A DNA stretch of 12,091 nt, from NCBI GenBank assembly GCA_001873585.1, contig MNZL01000121.1:2727-14817 (forward strand), given 5' to 3'. The notes under the pieces are model-generated. The model was not told the origin of the DNA and ran no database searches. It worked only from the letters and a program-made list of their open reading frames with translations. The DNA comes from Rhodobacterales bacterium CG2_30_65_12. GTDB taxonomy: Bacteria > Pseudomonadota > Alphaproteobacteria > Rhodobacterales > Rhodobacteraceae. The position numbers and the translations under genes were made by a program. Shown one piece after another: positions 1-6,602 of the stretch (its first letter is position 1; every line of letters begins with the position of its first letter).

Positions 1-808
1 TCATCACCCAGCCCGCGACGGCGGTGAAAAAGCCGGCAAGCGCGTAGACCTGAATCAACTGGCGATCAACCTGCACACCGGCCAGCCCGGCCGCTTCGGG
101 ATCGTCGCCCACGGCATAGGTGTGGCGGCCCCAGGCGGTCTGACGCAGGATGTAGGCCATCACCAGCACGATGGCGATGAGAAGCAGCACAGCGAGGGTG
201 GCGGTGGTGCCACCGATCCGGAACGAGGTGCCCCAGAACTGCAGAATTGGCGCCTGCGCTTCAATATCCTGGCTGCGGATCGTTTCGTTGGCCGAATAGA
301 TGAAATTGGCCGCCAGCACGATCTGCCAGGTGCCGAGCGTAACGATGAAGGGCGGCAGCTTGATTTTCGCCACCAGCCAGCCGTTGATCGCGCCGAGCGC
401 GGTGCCCACGCCGAGGCCGATCACGATCGCAAGCGGGGCCGGAATGCCGTATCGGAAGGTGAATTGCCCCATGATCACCGAGGTAAACACCGCGAAGGCG
501 CCCACCGAAAGGTCGATCCCGGCGGTGAGGATGATAAGGCCCTCGGCCACCCCGAGAATACCAACCACGGCGATCTGTTGCATGATCAGGGTGAGAGTTG
601 CAGCCCGGAAAAAGTTTTCCGACAAAACCCCGAAAACCGCGAGCGAGGCCACGAGCACGATCATCGGCACAAGCGATGGTGTGCCGTGCAGGATGTGCTG
701 AAGTCGATACAGCGGCCCGCCCTTGGAGTCGGTAAACTCGGCAACGGATGTTGTGGCACCCGCCAGGCTCTTCTCGAAGTCCTGGCCCTTGAAATCACTG
801 TCTGCCAT
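1..808 (-). CDS. frcC: Fructose/ribose-type ABC transporter permease, FrcC-like (3' end cut by window edge)
   Basis: Inner-membrane permease of a CUT2-class sugar ABC importer. About 269 residues are visible, and roughly the last quarter of a usual 340-360 aa protein lies beyond the left edge. The N-terminus is MADSDFKGQDFEK, with a hydrophilic cytoplasmic stretch of about 50 residues before the first membrane segment. Near residues 93-102 it has the family motif LTAGIDLSVG, and the last visible stretch (GRHTYAVGDDPEAAGLAGV) is the conserved cytoplasmic loop of BPD_transp_2 permeases. The ATG at 808 follows a strong AGGAGG Shine-Dalgarno. The gene lies 130 bp downstream of the binding-protein gene on the same strand, so one operon is likely, with the ATPase gene expected off the window. 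The fructose assignment is inferred from the FrcB-like neighbour and the adjacent ROK regulator. Ribose or another sugar is possible. Confidence 0.88.
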   Translation of the reverse strand, partial: MADSDFKGQDFEKSLAGATTSVAEFTDSKGGPLYRLQHILHGTPSLVPMIVLVASLAVFGVLSENFFRAATLTLIMQQIAVVGILGVAEGLIILTAGIDLSVGAFAVFTSVIMGQFTFRYGIPAPLAIVIGLGVGTALGAINGWLVAKIKLPPFIVTLGTWQIVLAANFIYSANETIRSQDIEAQAPILQFWGTSFRIGGTTATLAVLLLIAIVLVMAYILRQTAWGRHTYAVGDDPEAAGLAGVQVDRQLIQVYALAGFFTAVAGWVM

Positions 809-893
809 GATGTCCCTCCTGGCCACTCCCCGGCGTCTTGGCGGACGCTCTTTCGCAGAAGTGTAGCGGGGCGGGTATGGCCCCGTCTAGGTT

Positions 894-919
894 GAAGGGG
901 CGGAGGTGCCCGCCCCTTC
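894..919 (-). other. Intercistronic hairpin between binding-protein and permease genes
   Basis: A perfect 10-bp inverted repeat (GAAGGGGCGG at 894-903, complement at 910-919) with a 6-nt loop lies just after the stop of the binding-protein gene. No U-tract follows it on the minus strand, so it is a poor intrinsic terminator. Such hairpins after periplasmic binding-protein genes commonly protect the upstream mRNA from 3' exonucleases, giving more binding protein than permease. That role here is inference. Confidence 0.6.
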
Positions 920-938
920 GTTATGCGATTTCAGGAGA

Positions 939-1973
939 TCAACCCCAGCAAAGCGCCAGGCCTTCTTCGATCGAAATCGAGCTGACGCCCTCAACCGGTT
1001 CGCCGGTCACGAGCGCCACGCCGGTATCGAAGAAGTTCTTGCCCGGGGTCGCTTCCGGCTTCGAGCCATCTGCGGCGTAGGCGGCGATTGCTTCCATGCC
1101 CTTCGATGCCATCAGTAGCGGGTATTGCTGCGAGGTGGCGCCAATCACGCCGTCGGCGATGTTCTGCACGCCGGGGCAGCCACCGTCGACCGAGACGACC
1201 AGCACGTCGTTCTGCCGGCCCATGGCTTTCAGCGCTTCAAAAGCACCGGCGGCGGCGGGTTCGTTGATGGTGTAGACCACGTTGATGTCCGGGTCGGTGA
1301 TCAGCAGGTTTTCCATCGCCTTGCGGCCGCCCTCTTCGTTGCCGGCGGTCACGTCGTGGCCGACGACGCGCGGATCGGTCTCGTCACCCCACTTGTTCGG
1401 GTCGCCAAGCTCGATGCCAAAGCCCTGCATGAAGCCCTGGTCGCGCAGAACGCCAACGGTGGGCTGGCTCACGGCGAGGTCGAGCATGCCGATCTTGGCG
1501 TTGGCGGCCTCGTCGCCCAGTTTGGCGGCGGCCCATTGGCCGATCAGCTCACCGGCGAGGAAGTTGTCGGTGGCGAAGGTCATGTCGGCGGCTTCGATCG
1601 GGTCGAGCGGAGTATCGAGCGCGATCACGAGAATGCCGGCGTCGCGGGCTTTCCGGATCGAGGGCACGATGCCGCGGGTATCGGACGGGGTGATCAGAAT
1701 GCCCTTGGCGCCATCGGCGATGCAGGTTTCGACCGCAGCGACCTGGCTTTCGTTGTCGCCGTCAATCCGGCCGGCGTAGGATTTGAGCGTGATGCCCAGT
1801 TCTTCAGCCTTCGCCGCCGCACCTTCGCGCATCTTGACGAAAAACGGGTTGGTGTCGGTCTTGGTAATAAGGCAGGCACCAACGCCGCCATGGCTTTCGG
1901 CATAGGCCGACCCGGCGACGGATATAGCGGCCACGGCACCCGCGAGCATCAGTTTGGTTTTCAGAGCTTTCAT
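939..1973 (-). CDS. frcB: Periplasmic sugar-binding protein of ABC importer, FrcB-like
   Basis: Solute-binding protein (344 aa, Peripla_BP_4/RbsB fold) that captures a sugar in the periplasm for the FrcC-like permease. The signal peptide is clear: MKALKTKLML, a hydrophobic core, and likely cleavage after AYA at residue 25. The mature part shows the family pattern: VGACLITKTDTNPFF at the start of lobe 1, an ILITPSDTRG segment, VIALDTP, and VVSVDGGCPG in lobe 2. It resembles the rhizobial fructose-binding protein FrcB, so fructose is the best substrate guess, but the sequence alone does not prove specificity. The ATG at 1973 is chosen because GGGAGG lies just upstream and the signal peptide starts there. 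An in-frame extension to 2108 would run into the palindromic operator and is rejected. The gene leads the minus-strand operon and diverges from the mutarotase and regulator genes. Confidence 0.9.
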   Translation of the reverse strand: MKALKTKLMLAGAVAAISVAGSAYAESHGGVGACLITKTDTNPFFVKMREGAAAKAEELGITLKSYAGRIDGDNESQVAAVETCIADGAKGILITPSDTRGIVPSIRKARDAGILVIALDTPLDPIEAADMTFATDNFLAGELIGQWAAAKLGDEAANAKIGMLDLAVSQPTVGVLRDQGFMQGFGIELGDPNKWGDETDPRVVGHDVTAGNEEGGRKAMENLLITDPDINVVYTINEPAAAGAFEALKAMGRQNDVLVVSVDGGCPGVQNIADGVIGATSQQYPLLMASKGMEAIAAYAADGSKPEATPGKNFFDTGVALVTGEPVEGVSSISIEEGLALCWG

Positions 1974-2087
1974 GACATCCTCCCAGATCGTCAATGTGTC
2001 TAGAGGCAAGCGGAACTGCGATCCCGCATACCCGGAGCTTCGGAGAATCCGACGCCCGCATATGTCAGGAAACACCAGGTGTGTGGG

Positions 2088-2130
2088 CTTTGTCAATAAA
2101 TAAATCACGTTGATTTATTTATTGACAAAG
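2088..2130. promoter_or_regulatory. Perfect 20-bp-arm inverted repeat, probable ROK-regulator operator in divergent promoter
   Basis: Left arm CTTTGTCAATAAATAAATCA (2088-2107), 3-nt centre CGT (2108-2110), right arm exactly its reverse complement (2111-2130). It is strongly AT-rich in a GC-rich setting and lies between the divergent frcB-like and mutarotase genes. Each arm contains TTGACA pointing outwards (2122-2127 on plus; 2096-2091 on minus), so a protein bound here would cover both -35 elements. ROK repressors such as NagC, Mlc and XylR bind AT-rich dyads, and a ROK regulator is encoded in the rightward operon, so autoregulation is likely. Clear -10 boxes at 17 bp are not evident on either side. 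Confidence 0.85.
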
Positions 2131-2224
2131 AGTCTCCGTTGCGCCCAAGCTACGGCAAACTCGTGCAGCTCGCGCCCGGCTTGGCACGCGAACTTGGCGT
2201 GCAAAAAGGGAGGCAGGAGAAACG

Positions 2225-2662
2225 ATGCTGATTGGACTTCCGCCGATCCTCGGCCCCGAGCTGCTGTTTACCCTGCGCGCCATGGGCCATGGCGACGAGA
2301 TCGCGCTGGTCGATGGAAATTACCCGGCGCAAGAGCATGCGCGCCGCCTGGTGCGCGCCGATGGCCATTCTCTGTTTGCGCTGCTCGATGCGATCCTCCG
2401 GGTATTGCCGCTAGACGAAGGCGCGCCGGCGATCCTGCGCGCGGGGTTCGAGAACGACCCGGCACGGCGCGGCGCGATCCATGATCGGATCGACGCGCTT
2501 TGTGCACAGCGCGCGCCAGGCGTCGCGGTGATGCCCTTGCCGGGCACCCAGCTCTACCCGCGAATCCGCGCCGCCCACACCATCGTTGCCACCGGCGAAA
2601 CCGAGCTTTTCGCCAATGTGATCCTGCGCAAGGGGGTCGTCAGACCCGCGCCGGCACGGTAG
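2225..2662 (+). CDS. RbsD/FucU-family sugar mutarotase
   Basis: Small cytoplasmic protein of 145 aa, normal for the RbsD/FucU family, which interconverts anomers of free monosaccharides. The family opening is plain: MLIGLPPILGPELLFTLRAMGHGDEIALVDGNYPA. It includes His22, in the position of the catalytic histidine, and Asp30. The C-terminal FucU-type signature GETELFANVILRKGVV spans about 124-139, with Phe129 where many FucU proteins have Tyr. The pattern looks closer to FucU (fucose mutarotase) than RbsD. The ATG is preceded by GGCAGGAG at good spacing. It is the first gene of the rightward operon and is followed after 9 bp by the ROK regulator. A role in supplying the preferred anomer of the imported sugar is inferred from context. 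Confidence 0.9.
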   Translation: MLIGLPPILGPELLFTLRAMGHGDEIALVDGNYPAQEHARRLVRADGHSLFALLDAILRVLPLDEGAPAILRAGFENDPARRGAIHDRIDALCAQRAPGVAVMPLPGTQLYPRIRAAHTIVATGETELFANVILRKGVVRPAPAR

Positions 2663-2671
2663 AGACCGGCC

Positions 2672-3907
2672 ATGTCGAATCCCGTTCCGCCCTCGTTCCC
2701 GCGTCAGTTCCCCGCCATGGCAGGGCCTAACCCCGACTTGCGCGGATCGAACCAGAGCGGGATACGGGCGCATAATGAACGGCTGGTGCTGACGCTGATC
2801 CGCCAGAGCGGGCCGCTCGCCAAGGCCGATATTGCCCGCTTGAGTGGACTTTCAGCGCAGGCCGTATCGGTAATCATGCGCGGCCTCGAAGCCGATGGCT
2901 TGCTCGAAAAACGCGCGCCGGTGCGCGGGCGTGTCGGCCAGCCCTCGGTGCCGATGGGGCTGGTGCCGGAGGGTGCCTATTTTCTCGGCATGAAGGTCGG
3001 GCGGCGCAGCCTCGACCTTGTGCTTACAGATTTTCTCGGCACCGTGCTCAACCGTATCCACCGCACCCACCGCTACCCCGATCCGGACGGTGTGCTTGCC
3101 TTCGCCAACGAATCGATCAACCGCCTGCTCGCAGCCCTCTCGGCCGAACAGAACCGCCGGGTGGCGGGCCTCGGCATTGCGATTCCGTTCCATCTCTGGG
3201 CCTGGGCAAAACCGCTGGGGGTTGAGCAAAGTGTCATGGATGCCTGGCGCAATCGAGACATTGCCGCCGAGATTGGCGCCCGGCACCCGTTTCCGGTCTA
3301 CCTGCAAAACGATGCTACCTCGGCGTGTAGTGCCGAGCTGGTCTTTGGCTCGGTCGAACGCCCGCCGGATTTTCTGCACCTTTTCATAGGGTTCTTCATC
3401 GGCGGCGGGGTCGTGCTCAATAACCGCTTGCACACCGGGCAGAGCGGCAATGCCGGCGCGCTCGGCCCTCTGCCGATCGCCATGCCCGACGGCCGTGTCG
3501 AACAGCTCATCAACGTGGCCTCGCTCGCGCCGTTGGAACGGGCGGTGATCGCGGCTGGCGGCAACGCAGACATGATCTGGGAAACGCCGAAAGCCTGGAC
3601 GGTGCCCGAAGAGCTGGTCGAGCGCTGGACGGAGGACGCAGCCAACGGGCTGGCCTGGGCCATCGTCTCGGCGTGCAGCGTGATCGAGTTTACCTGCGTG
3701 GTAATCGACGGCTGGCTGCCCGACGAGGTGCGCCAAACCCTTGTGAGCCGCACCCGCGCCGCGCTTGACCGGTTCGACCTTACCGGGCTTACCCGACCGG
3801 CGGTGGAGGAGGGCACCATCGGCAGTGATGCCCGCTCTCTCGGCGCGGCCAGCCTGCCGCTCTCCGAGCGTTTCCTGCTGGACCGTAACGCCTTCCTCGC
3901 AAGATGA
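2672..3907 (+). CDS. frcR: ROK-family transcriptional regulator, FrcR-like
   Basis: DNA-binding regulator of 411 aa with the ROK two-part design. An N-terminal winged helix-turn-helix covers about residues 36-82 (LIRQSGPLAKADIARLSGLS, then a recognition helix SAQAVSVIMRGLEADGLL). A sugar-kinase-like sensor domain follows from about 100. The kinase fold is degenerate: the first phosphate loop reads FLGMKVGRRSLDL, the second IGFFIGGGVVLNN, and the CxCGxxGCxE zinc motif of ROK kinases is absent (residues 257-282 carry no cysteine). Asp214 in QNDATSA, at the kinase catalytic position, remains. It is therefore probably a sensor, not a kinase. It is co-transcribed with the mutarotase gene, and the nearby palindrome is its likely target. 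The ATG at 2672 has a weak ribosome site and probably depends on coupling. ATG 2717 is an alternative. The frcR name is inferred from resemblance and position beside frcBC-like genes. Confidence 0.88.
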   Translation: MSNPVPPSFPRQFPAMAGPNPDLRGSNQSGIRAHNERLVLTLIRQSGPLAKADIARLSGLSAQAVSVIMRGLEADGLLEKRAPVRGRVGQPSVPMGLVPEGAYFLGMKVGRRSLDLVLTDFLGTVLNRIHRTHRYPDPDGVLAFANESINRLLAALSAEQNRRVAGLGIAIPFHLWAWAKPLGVEQSVMDAWRNRDIAAEIGARHPFPVYLQNDATSACSAELVFGSVERPPDFLHLFIGFFIGGGVVLNNRLHTGQSGNAGALGPLPIAMPDGRVEQLINVASLAPLERAVIAAGGNADMIWETPKAWTVPEELVERWTEDAANGLAWAIVSACSVIEFTCVVIDGWLPDEVRQTLVSRTRAALDRFDLTGLTRPAVEEGTIGSDARSLGAASLPLSERFLLDRNAFLAR

Positions 3908-4005
3908 CATACGCGCGCGGTCCGGCCCCCCTGGCCCCGTGCTCGCAGCCGAGCCACGCCCGTTCGCAGGGGTGCGGGCCAAGCCCGGCTTTCGGGAAAT
4001 TATCG

Positions 4006-4040
4006 TTGACCGCACCGCACCGTCTCCCCAAGCTGGGGGT
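4006..4040 (+). promoter_or_regulatory. Possible metal-responsive (CueR/HmrR-type) promoter of the metallochaperone gene
   Basis: A TTGACC element (4006-4011) is followed by a short dyad CTCCCC-AAGCT-GGGGG (4024-4039) immediately upstream of the copper chaperone-like gene. The dyad resembles CueR/HmrR operators, which sit in a long spacer of copper-induced promoters. The spacing does not fit the canonical 19-20 bp MerR-type promoter, and no -10 element is convincing, so this is tentative. A bare hairpin is the alternative. Confidence 0.3.
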
Positions 4041-4057
4041 TGAAAAAGGAGACAGAG

Positions 4058-4258
4058 ATGAGCCGTTTTTCCGTTCCCGAGATGAGCTGTGGCCATTGCC
4101 GGGCCACGATCGAAACCGCGTTTGCCAAGGCCGATGCAGCTGGCGACCTGAGGTTCGACATGACCGCGCGTGAGATCGACATCGACACGGTGCTGAAACC
4201 GGCCGAGGTGATCACCACGCTGAAACAGGCAGGCTACGACGCCAGCGAGATCGGCTGA
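4058..4258 (+). CDS. Heavy-metal-associated (HMA) domain protein, CopZ-like copper chaperone
   Basis: A 66-aa single-domain protein with the HMA metal-binding loop MSCGHC at residues 9-14 (MxCxxC), in the context VPEMSCGHCRATIE. The rest fits the ferredoxin-like fold, ending in AEVITTLKQAGYDASEIG, where Tyr occupies the usual loop position near the C-terminus. Such proteins bind Cu(I) through the two cysteines and pass it to copper-exporting P-type ATPases in the cytoplasm. The start at 4058 is chosen for AAGGAG seven bases upstream. An in-frame ATG at 4040 would put that ribosome site inside the gene. No copper ATPase or MerR regulator is in the window, so the copper assignment rests on family and motif. 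It stands alone between the sugar locus and the lipid A-like genes. Confidence 0.88.
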   Translation: MSRFSVPEMSCGHCRATIETAFAKADAAGDLRFDMTAREIDIDTVLKPAEVITTLKQAGYDASEIG

Positions 4259-4319
4259 GCCCTTTTCCCTTAGCGCGCCATGCTTTACGCTTGGGCCTGT
4301 CTGGCGAAGCGGAGGTGTC

Positions 4320-4355
4320 ATGGCGCGCGGTTCTCGTCTTTCGGCGTTTCTATGA
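4320..4355 (+). other. Short leader ORF (11 codons) upstream of waaA
   Basis: ATG at 4320 is preceded by a strong GGAGG six bases away and opens MARGSRLSAFL before TGA. It lies in a different frame from the downstream gene, whose own ATG (4369) has only a weak ribosome site. It could be a translated leader that couples ribosomes to waaA, a remnant of an older start, or chance. No attenuator structure is evident. Confidence 0.3.
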
Positions 4356-4368
4356 TCGGGGGCAGAGC

Positions 4369-5661
4369 ATGGTTTCTCTTCCCGGCCTGACTCTCGCGGG
4401 CTACTTCGCGCTGCAGAAGCTGCGCGGACGCGCTTGGGCCGAGCGCCAGCTTGCACATGAGACGGCGGCCGGGCGCGAGTCGGTCGAACGCGGGGCCGAA
4501 CGGCTTGGCGCAACCAGTACGCCGCGCCCCGATGGCCCGTTGGTCTGGCTCCACGTCGGCAGCGAGGCTGAGGCGCTGGGCATTCCTGAATTGATCGACC
4601 GGCTGCGCGAGGAAAACGGCGATCTTGCCATGTTGATCACCACCGCCCGGCACGGGCCCGACGAACTGCTCGCCGCCCGGCTCCCGCGCGACGTGGTGGT
4701 GCAATATGCCCCCTATGGCACCGGCCCCGGCGTGGCCGCGTTTCTCGCCCATTGGCGGCCCGATGTCTGCGTCTGGGCCGACAATCGGCTTGAGCCCGCG
4801 CTCATCGAGGAGACCCACCGCGCCGGCATCCCGCTTTTTCTGATCGACGCCCGCGTGCCCGAGCGGCCCGGTTGGCGCTGGGTGCCGGGGCTGCGCCGGG
4901 CGCTGCTCAGACGCTTTGCTCACGTGCTCGCGGGCGATGAACGCTCGGCTGAGGGCTTGAAAGCGCTTGGCGTTGCGCAACAGCGGATCGAGGCGTTGGG
5001 TTTCCTGCAGGAGGGCACGGCGCCTTTGCCCTGCAGCCAGGCCGAACGCGATACGCTGGCCGAGATTATCGCCGCCCGCCCGGTCTGGCTCGCCGCCGGG
5101 GCGACCAGCGGCGAGGTTGTGATGGTGGTCGAAGCCCACCGTCAGGCAACGCGCCACTCGCACCGGCTGCTGCTTGTTCTCGTGCCCGAGCGCGCTGACG
5201 ATGGGCCGGCATTGGCCGATACGCTGGAGGCCGAGGGCTGGGTGGTTGGCCTGCGCTCGCGCGACGACGAGCCGGAGGCTGATGTCGAGGTGTTTATCGC
5301 CGATTTGCCCGATGAGCTGGGCCTGTGGTATCGGCTTTCGCCGATTTCGTTGATCGGCGGCACGCTCGCGGGCGAGGGCCAGGCCCGTAACCCGTTCGAG
5401 GCGGCGGCGCTCGGCTCGGCGGTGCTGTTTGGCCCGCACATGGGGCTCTGGCGCGAGAGCTACGAACGGCTGCGCGAGGCGGGCGCGGCGCGCATGGTGT
5501 CTGATCTGCCCAGCCTTGTGCATGCGGTCGAGTTCCTGCTTTCGCCCGACAAGGTGGCGAGCATGGCCGCTGCCGCCTGGGAGGTGACCACCTCGGGCGC
5601 GGAGGCGACCGACCGGATCATGCAACTGGTGCTCACCGTGCTTGATGAAAAGAGCGTGTAA
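4369..5661 (+). CDS. waaA: Divergent 3-deoxy-D-manno-octulosonic acid (Kdo) transferase-like GT-B glycosyltransferase
   Basis: A 430-aa protein matching WaaA/KdtA in length and overall plan, which would transfer Kdo from CMP-Kdo to lipid A precursor at the inner membrane. A short hydrophobic N-terminus (MVSLPGLTLAGYFALQ) anchors it. The first half has VWLHVGSEAE (59-68), where WaaA usually has WVHAVSVGE; Glu68 aligns with the catalytic base. The C-terminal half has SLIGGTLAGEGQARNPFEAA (327-346), corresponding to the VGGSLxxxGGHNPLEAA block, and FGPH. Other family blocks are changed: WADNRLEPAL (136-145) replaces ESELWPNL, and GATSGE replaces STHxGE. It is thus an unusual member whose activity is not certain. 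Start 4369 gives normal length; a TTG at 4291 is possible but unlikely. lpxK follows after 2 bp, indicating one operon. Confidence 0.75.
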   Translation: MVSLPGLTLAGYFALQKLRGRAWAERQLAHETAAGRESVERGAERLGATSTPRPDGPLVWLHVGSEAEALGIPELIDRLREENGDLAMLITTARHGPDELLAARLPRDVVVQYAPYGTGPGVAAFLAHWRPDVCVWADNRLEPALIEETHRAGIPLFLIDARVPERPGWRWVPGLRRALLRRFAHVLAGDERSAEGLKALGVAQQRIEALGFLQEGTAPLPCSQAERDTLAEIIAARPVWLAAGATSGEVVMVVEAHRQATRHSHRLLLVLVPERADDGPALADTLEAEGWVVGLRSRDDEPEADVEVFIADLPDELGLWYRLSPISLIGGTLAGEGQARNPFEAAALGSAVLFGPHMGLWRESYERLREAGAARMVSDLPSLVHAVEFLLSPDKVASMAAAAWEVTTSGAEATDRIMQLVLTVLDEKSV

Positions 5662-5663
5662 TC

Positions 5664-6602
5664 GTGGCGCCGGGGTTCTGGTATCATCCGGCCGGCCCGC
5701 TCTTGCGCCTGATCGGCCCGCTCGCGCCGGGGCGCAAGGCTGGCCGTCGCGTGGCCGTCGCGCCGCCGATCCCGGTAATCGCCGTGGGCAGTCTTTCGCT
5801 CGGCGGCACGGGCAAGACCCCAACGGTAATCGCCATCGCGCAGCGGCTGGCGATGCAGGGAAGCCGGGCGCATGTGGTCACGAAAGGGCCGGGCGCGCCG
5901 CTGATGGTGGACGAACGCTCGCTTGATCCGGTCGAGGTGGGCGATGAGCCGTTGCTCATCGCCGCCTTTGCACCCACATGGGTGGCCGCCGATCCGGCCG
6001 AGGGGATCGGCGCGGCGGCGCGCGCGGGGGCCGAGGTGGTGGTGCTCGACGGCGGCGTGCCCGATGCGGTTGCCGTGGCGAAGGCGCTAATCGTGGTCGA
6101 GGATGCCGTGCGCGGTTTCGGCAACGGCCTCGCCTGGCCCTTGGGGCCCTTGAAGCGCCGCCTGCGCGCTGGGCTTGCCGAGGTTGACCTTGTTATTGCC
6201 ATCGGCCCCGACCCGGCGCAGGCGGCGTTTCGCGCACAGTGGGGCGCGGCGCTGCGCTGCCCGATCGCCCCCGCCCATCTCGCCCCGTTGGAAACCGGGT
6301 TGGACTGGGCCGGACTCGACGTTTTGGCCTTTGCCGGGATCGGCGCGCCGGAGCGCTTTTTCGCCACCTTGAAGGGGCTGGGCGCCAACCTGGTGCGGGC
6401 GCAGGCGCTTGACGACCACCAGGAACTCACGCCCGCGCTCATGGCCCGGCTTGAGCACGAGGCATGGGCTGCGAATGCCCAGCTCGTGACCACCGAGAAA
6501 GACGCCGTGCGCCTGCCGCGCGCCTTTCGTCAGAACGTGGTCAGCCTGCCGGTGCGCCTCGCGCTTGAAGACTGGGCACCGCTCGACGCCTTGCTCGCCT
6601 AG
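5664..6602 (+). CDS. lpxK: Divergent tetraacyldisaccharide 4'-kinase (LpxK-like)
   Basis: A 312-aa P-loop protein of the lipid A 4'-kinase family. LpxK phosphorylates the disaccharide lipid A precursor at the inner membrane just before Kdo addition, which fits linkage to the waaA-like gene ending 2 bp upstream. The start is GTG. The P-loop GSLSLGGTGKTP (42-53) has Lys51, EVGDEP lies at 91-96, DDHQELT (250-256) holds the expected His252, and TTEKDAVRLP is at 276-285. Three normally constant blocks are altered: GN before the P-loop is GS; SRGYGG is TKGPGA (73-78); and the VLDDGFQ metal-binding motif is VLDGGVP (127-133), losing the second aspartate. The FGNG and PLGPLKRRL segments match the family. 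It may be a paralogue or a kinase for a modified substrate. The stop interlocks with the convergent dsbA-like stop in CTAG. Confidence 0.8.
   Translation: MAPGFWYHPAGPLLRLIGPLAPGRKAGRRVAVAPPIPVIAVGSLSLGGTGKTPTVIAIAQRLAMQGSRAHVVTKGPGAPLMVDERSLDPVEVGDEPLLIAAFAPTWVAADPAEGIGAAARAGAEVVVLDGGVPDAVAVAKALIVVEDAVRGFGNGLAWPLGPLKRRLRAGLAEVDLVIAIGPDPAQAAFRAQWGAALRCPIAPAHLAPLETGLDWAGLDVLAFAGIGAPERFFATLKGLGANLVRAQALDDHQELTPALMARLEHEAWAANAQLVTTEKDAVRLPRAFRQNVVSLPVRLALEDWAPLDALLA

Noticed and set aside
2072..2082. Small palindrome ACACC-A-GGTGT in the frcB leader
   Set aside because: It is short, single-copy and has no matching regulator; it is weak beside the large adjacent inverted repeat.
1974..2108. In-frame N-terminal extension of the frcB-like gene beginning MIYLLTK
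   Set aside because: It runs through the operator palindrome and would bury the signal peptide. The same peptide appears on the opposite strand only because of the inverted repeat.
2184..2202. Hairpin GCACGC-N7-GCGTGC in the leader of the mutarotase gene
   Set aside because: Only a 6-bp stem with no T-run, no clear overlap with the ribosome site and no sign of a riboswitch; it could easily occur by chance.
3988..4002. CCCG-GCTTT-CGGG stem after the ROK gene as a terminator
   Set aside because: The stem is only 4 bp and no T-tract follows.
2852..4513. 553-codon open frame on the minus strand
   Set aside because: It is antisense to the ROK regulator and overlaps the chaperone gene. Its translation is Arg/Pro/Ala-rich with no recognisable domain, as expected from the shadow of GC-rich genes.
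4318..5823. 501-codon open frame on the minus strand
   Set aside because: It is antisense to waaA and has low-complexity Arg/Gly/Pro composition with no family motif. The plus strand carries the recognisable protein.
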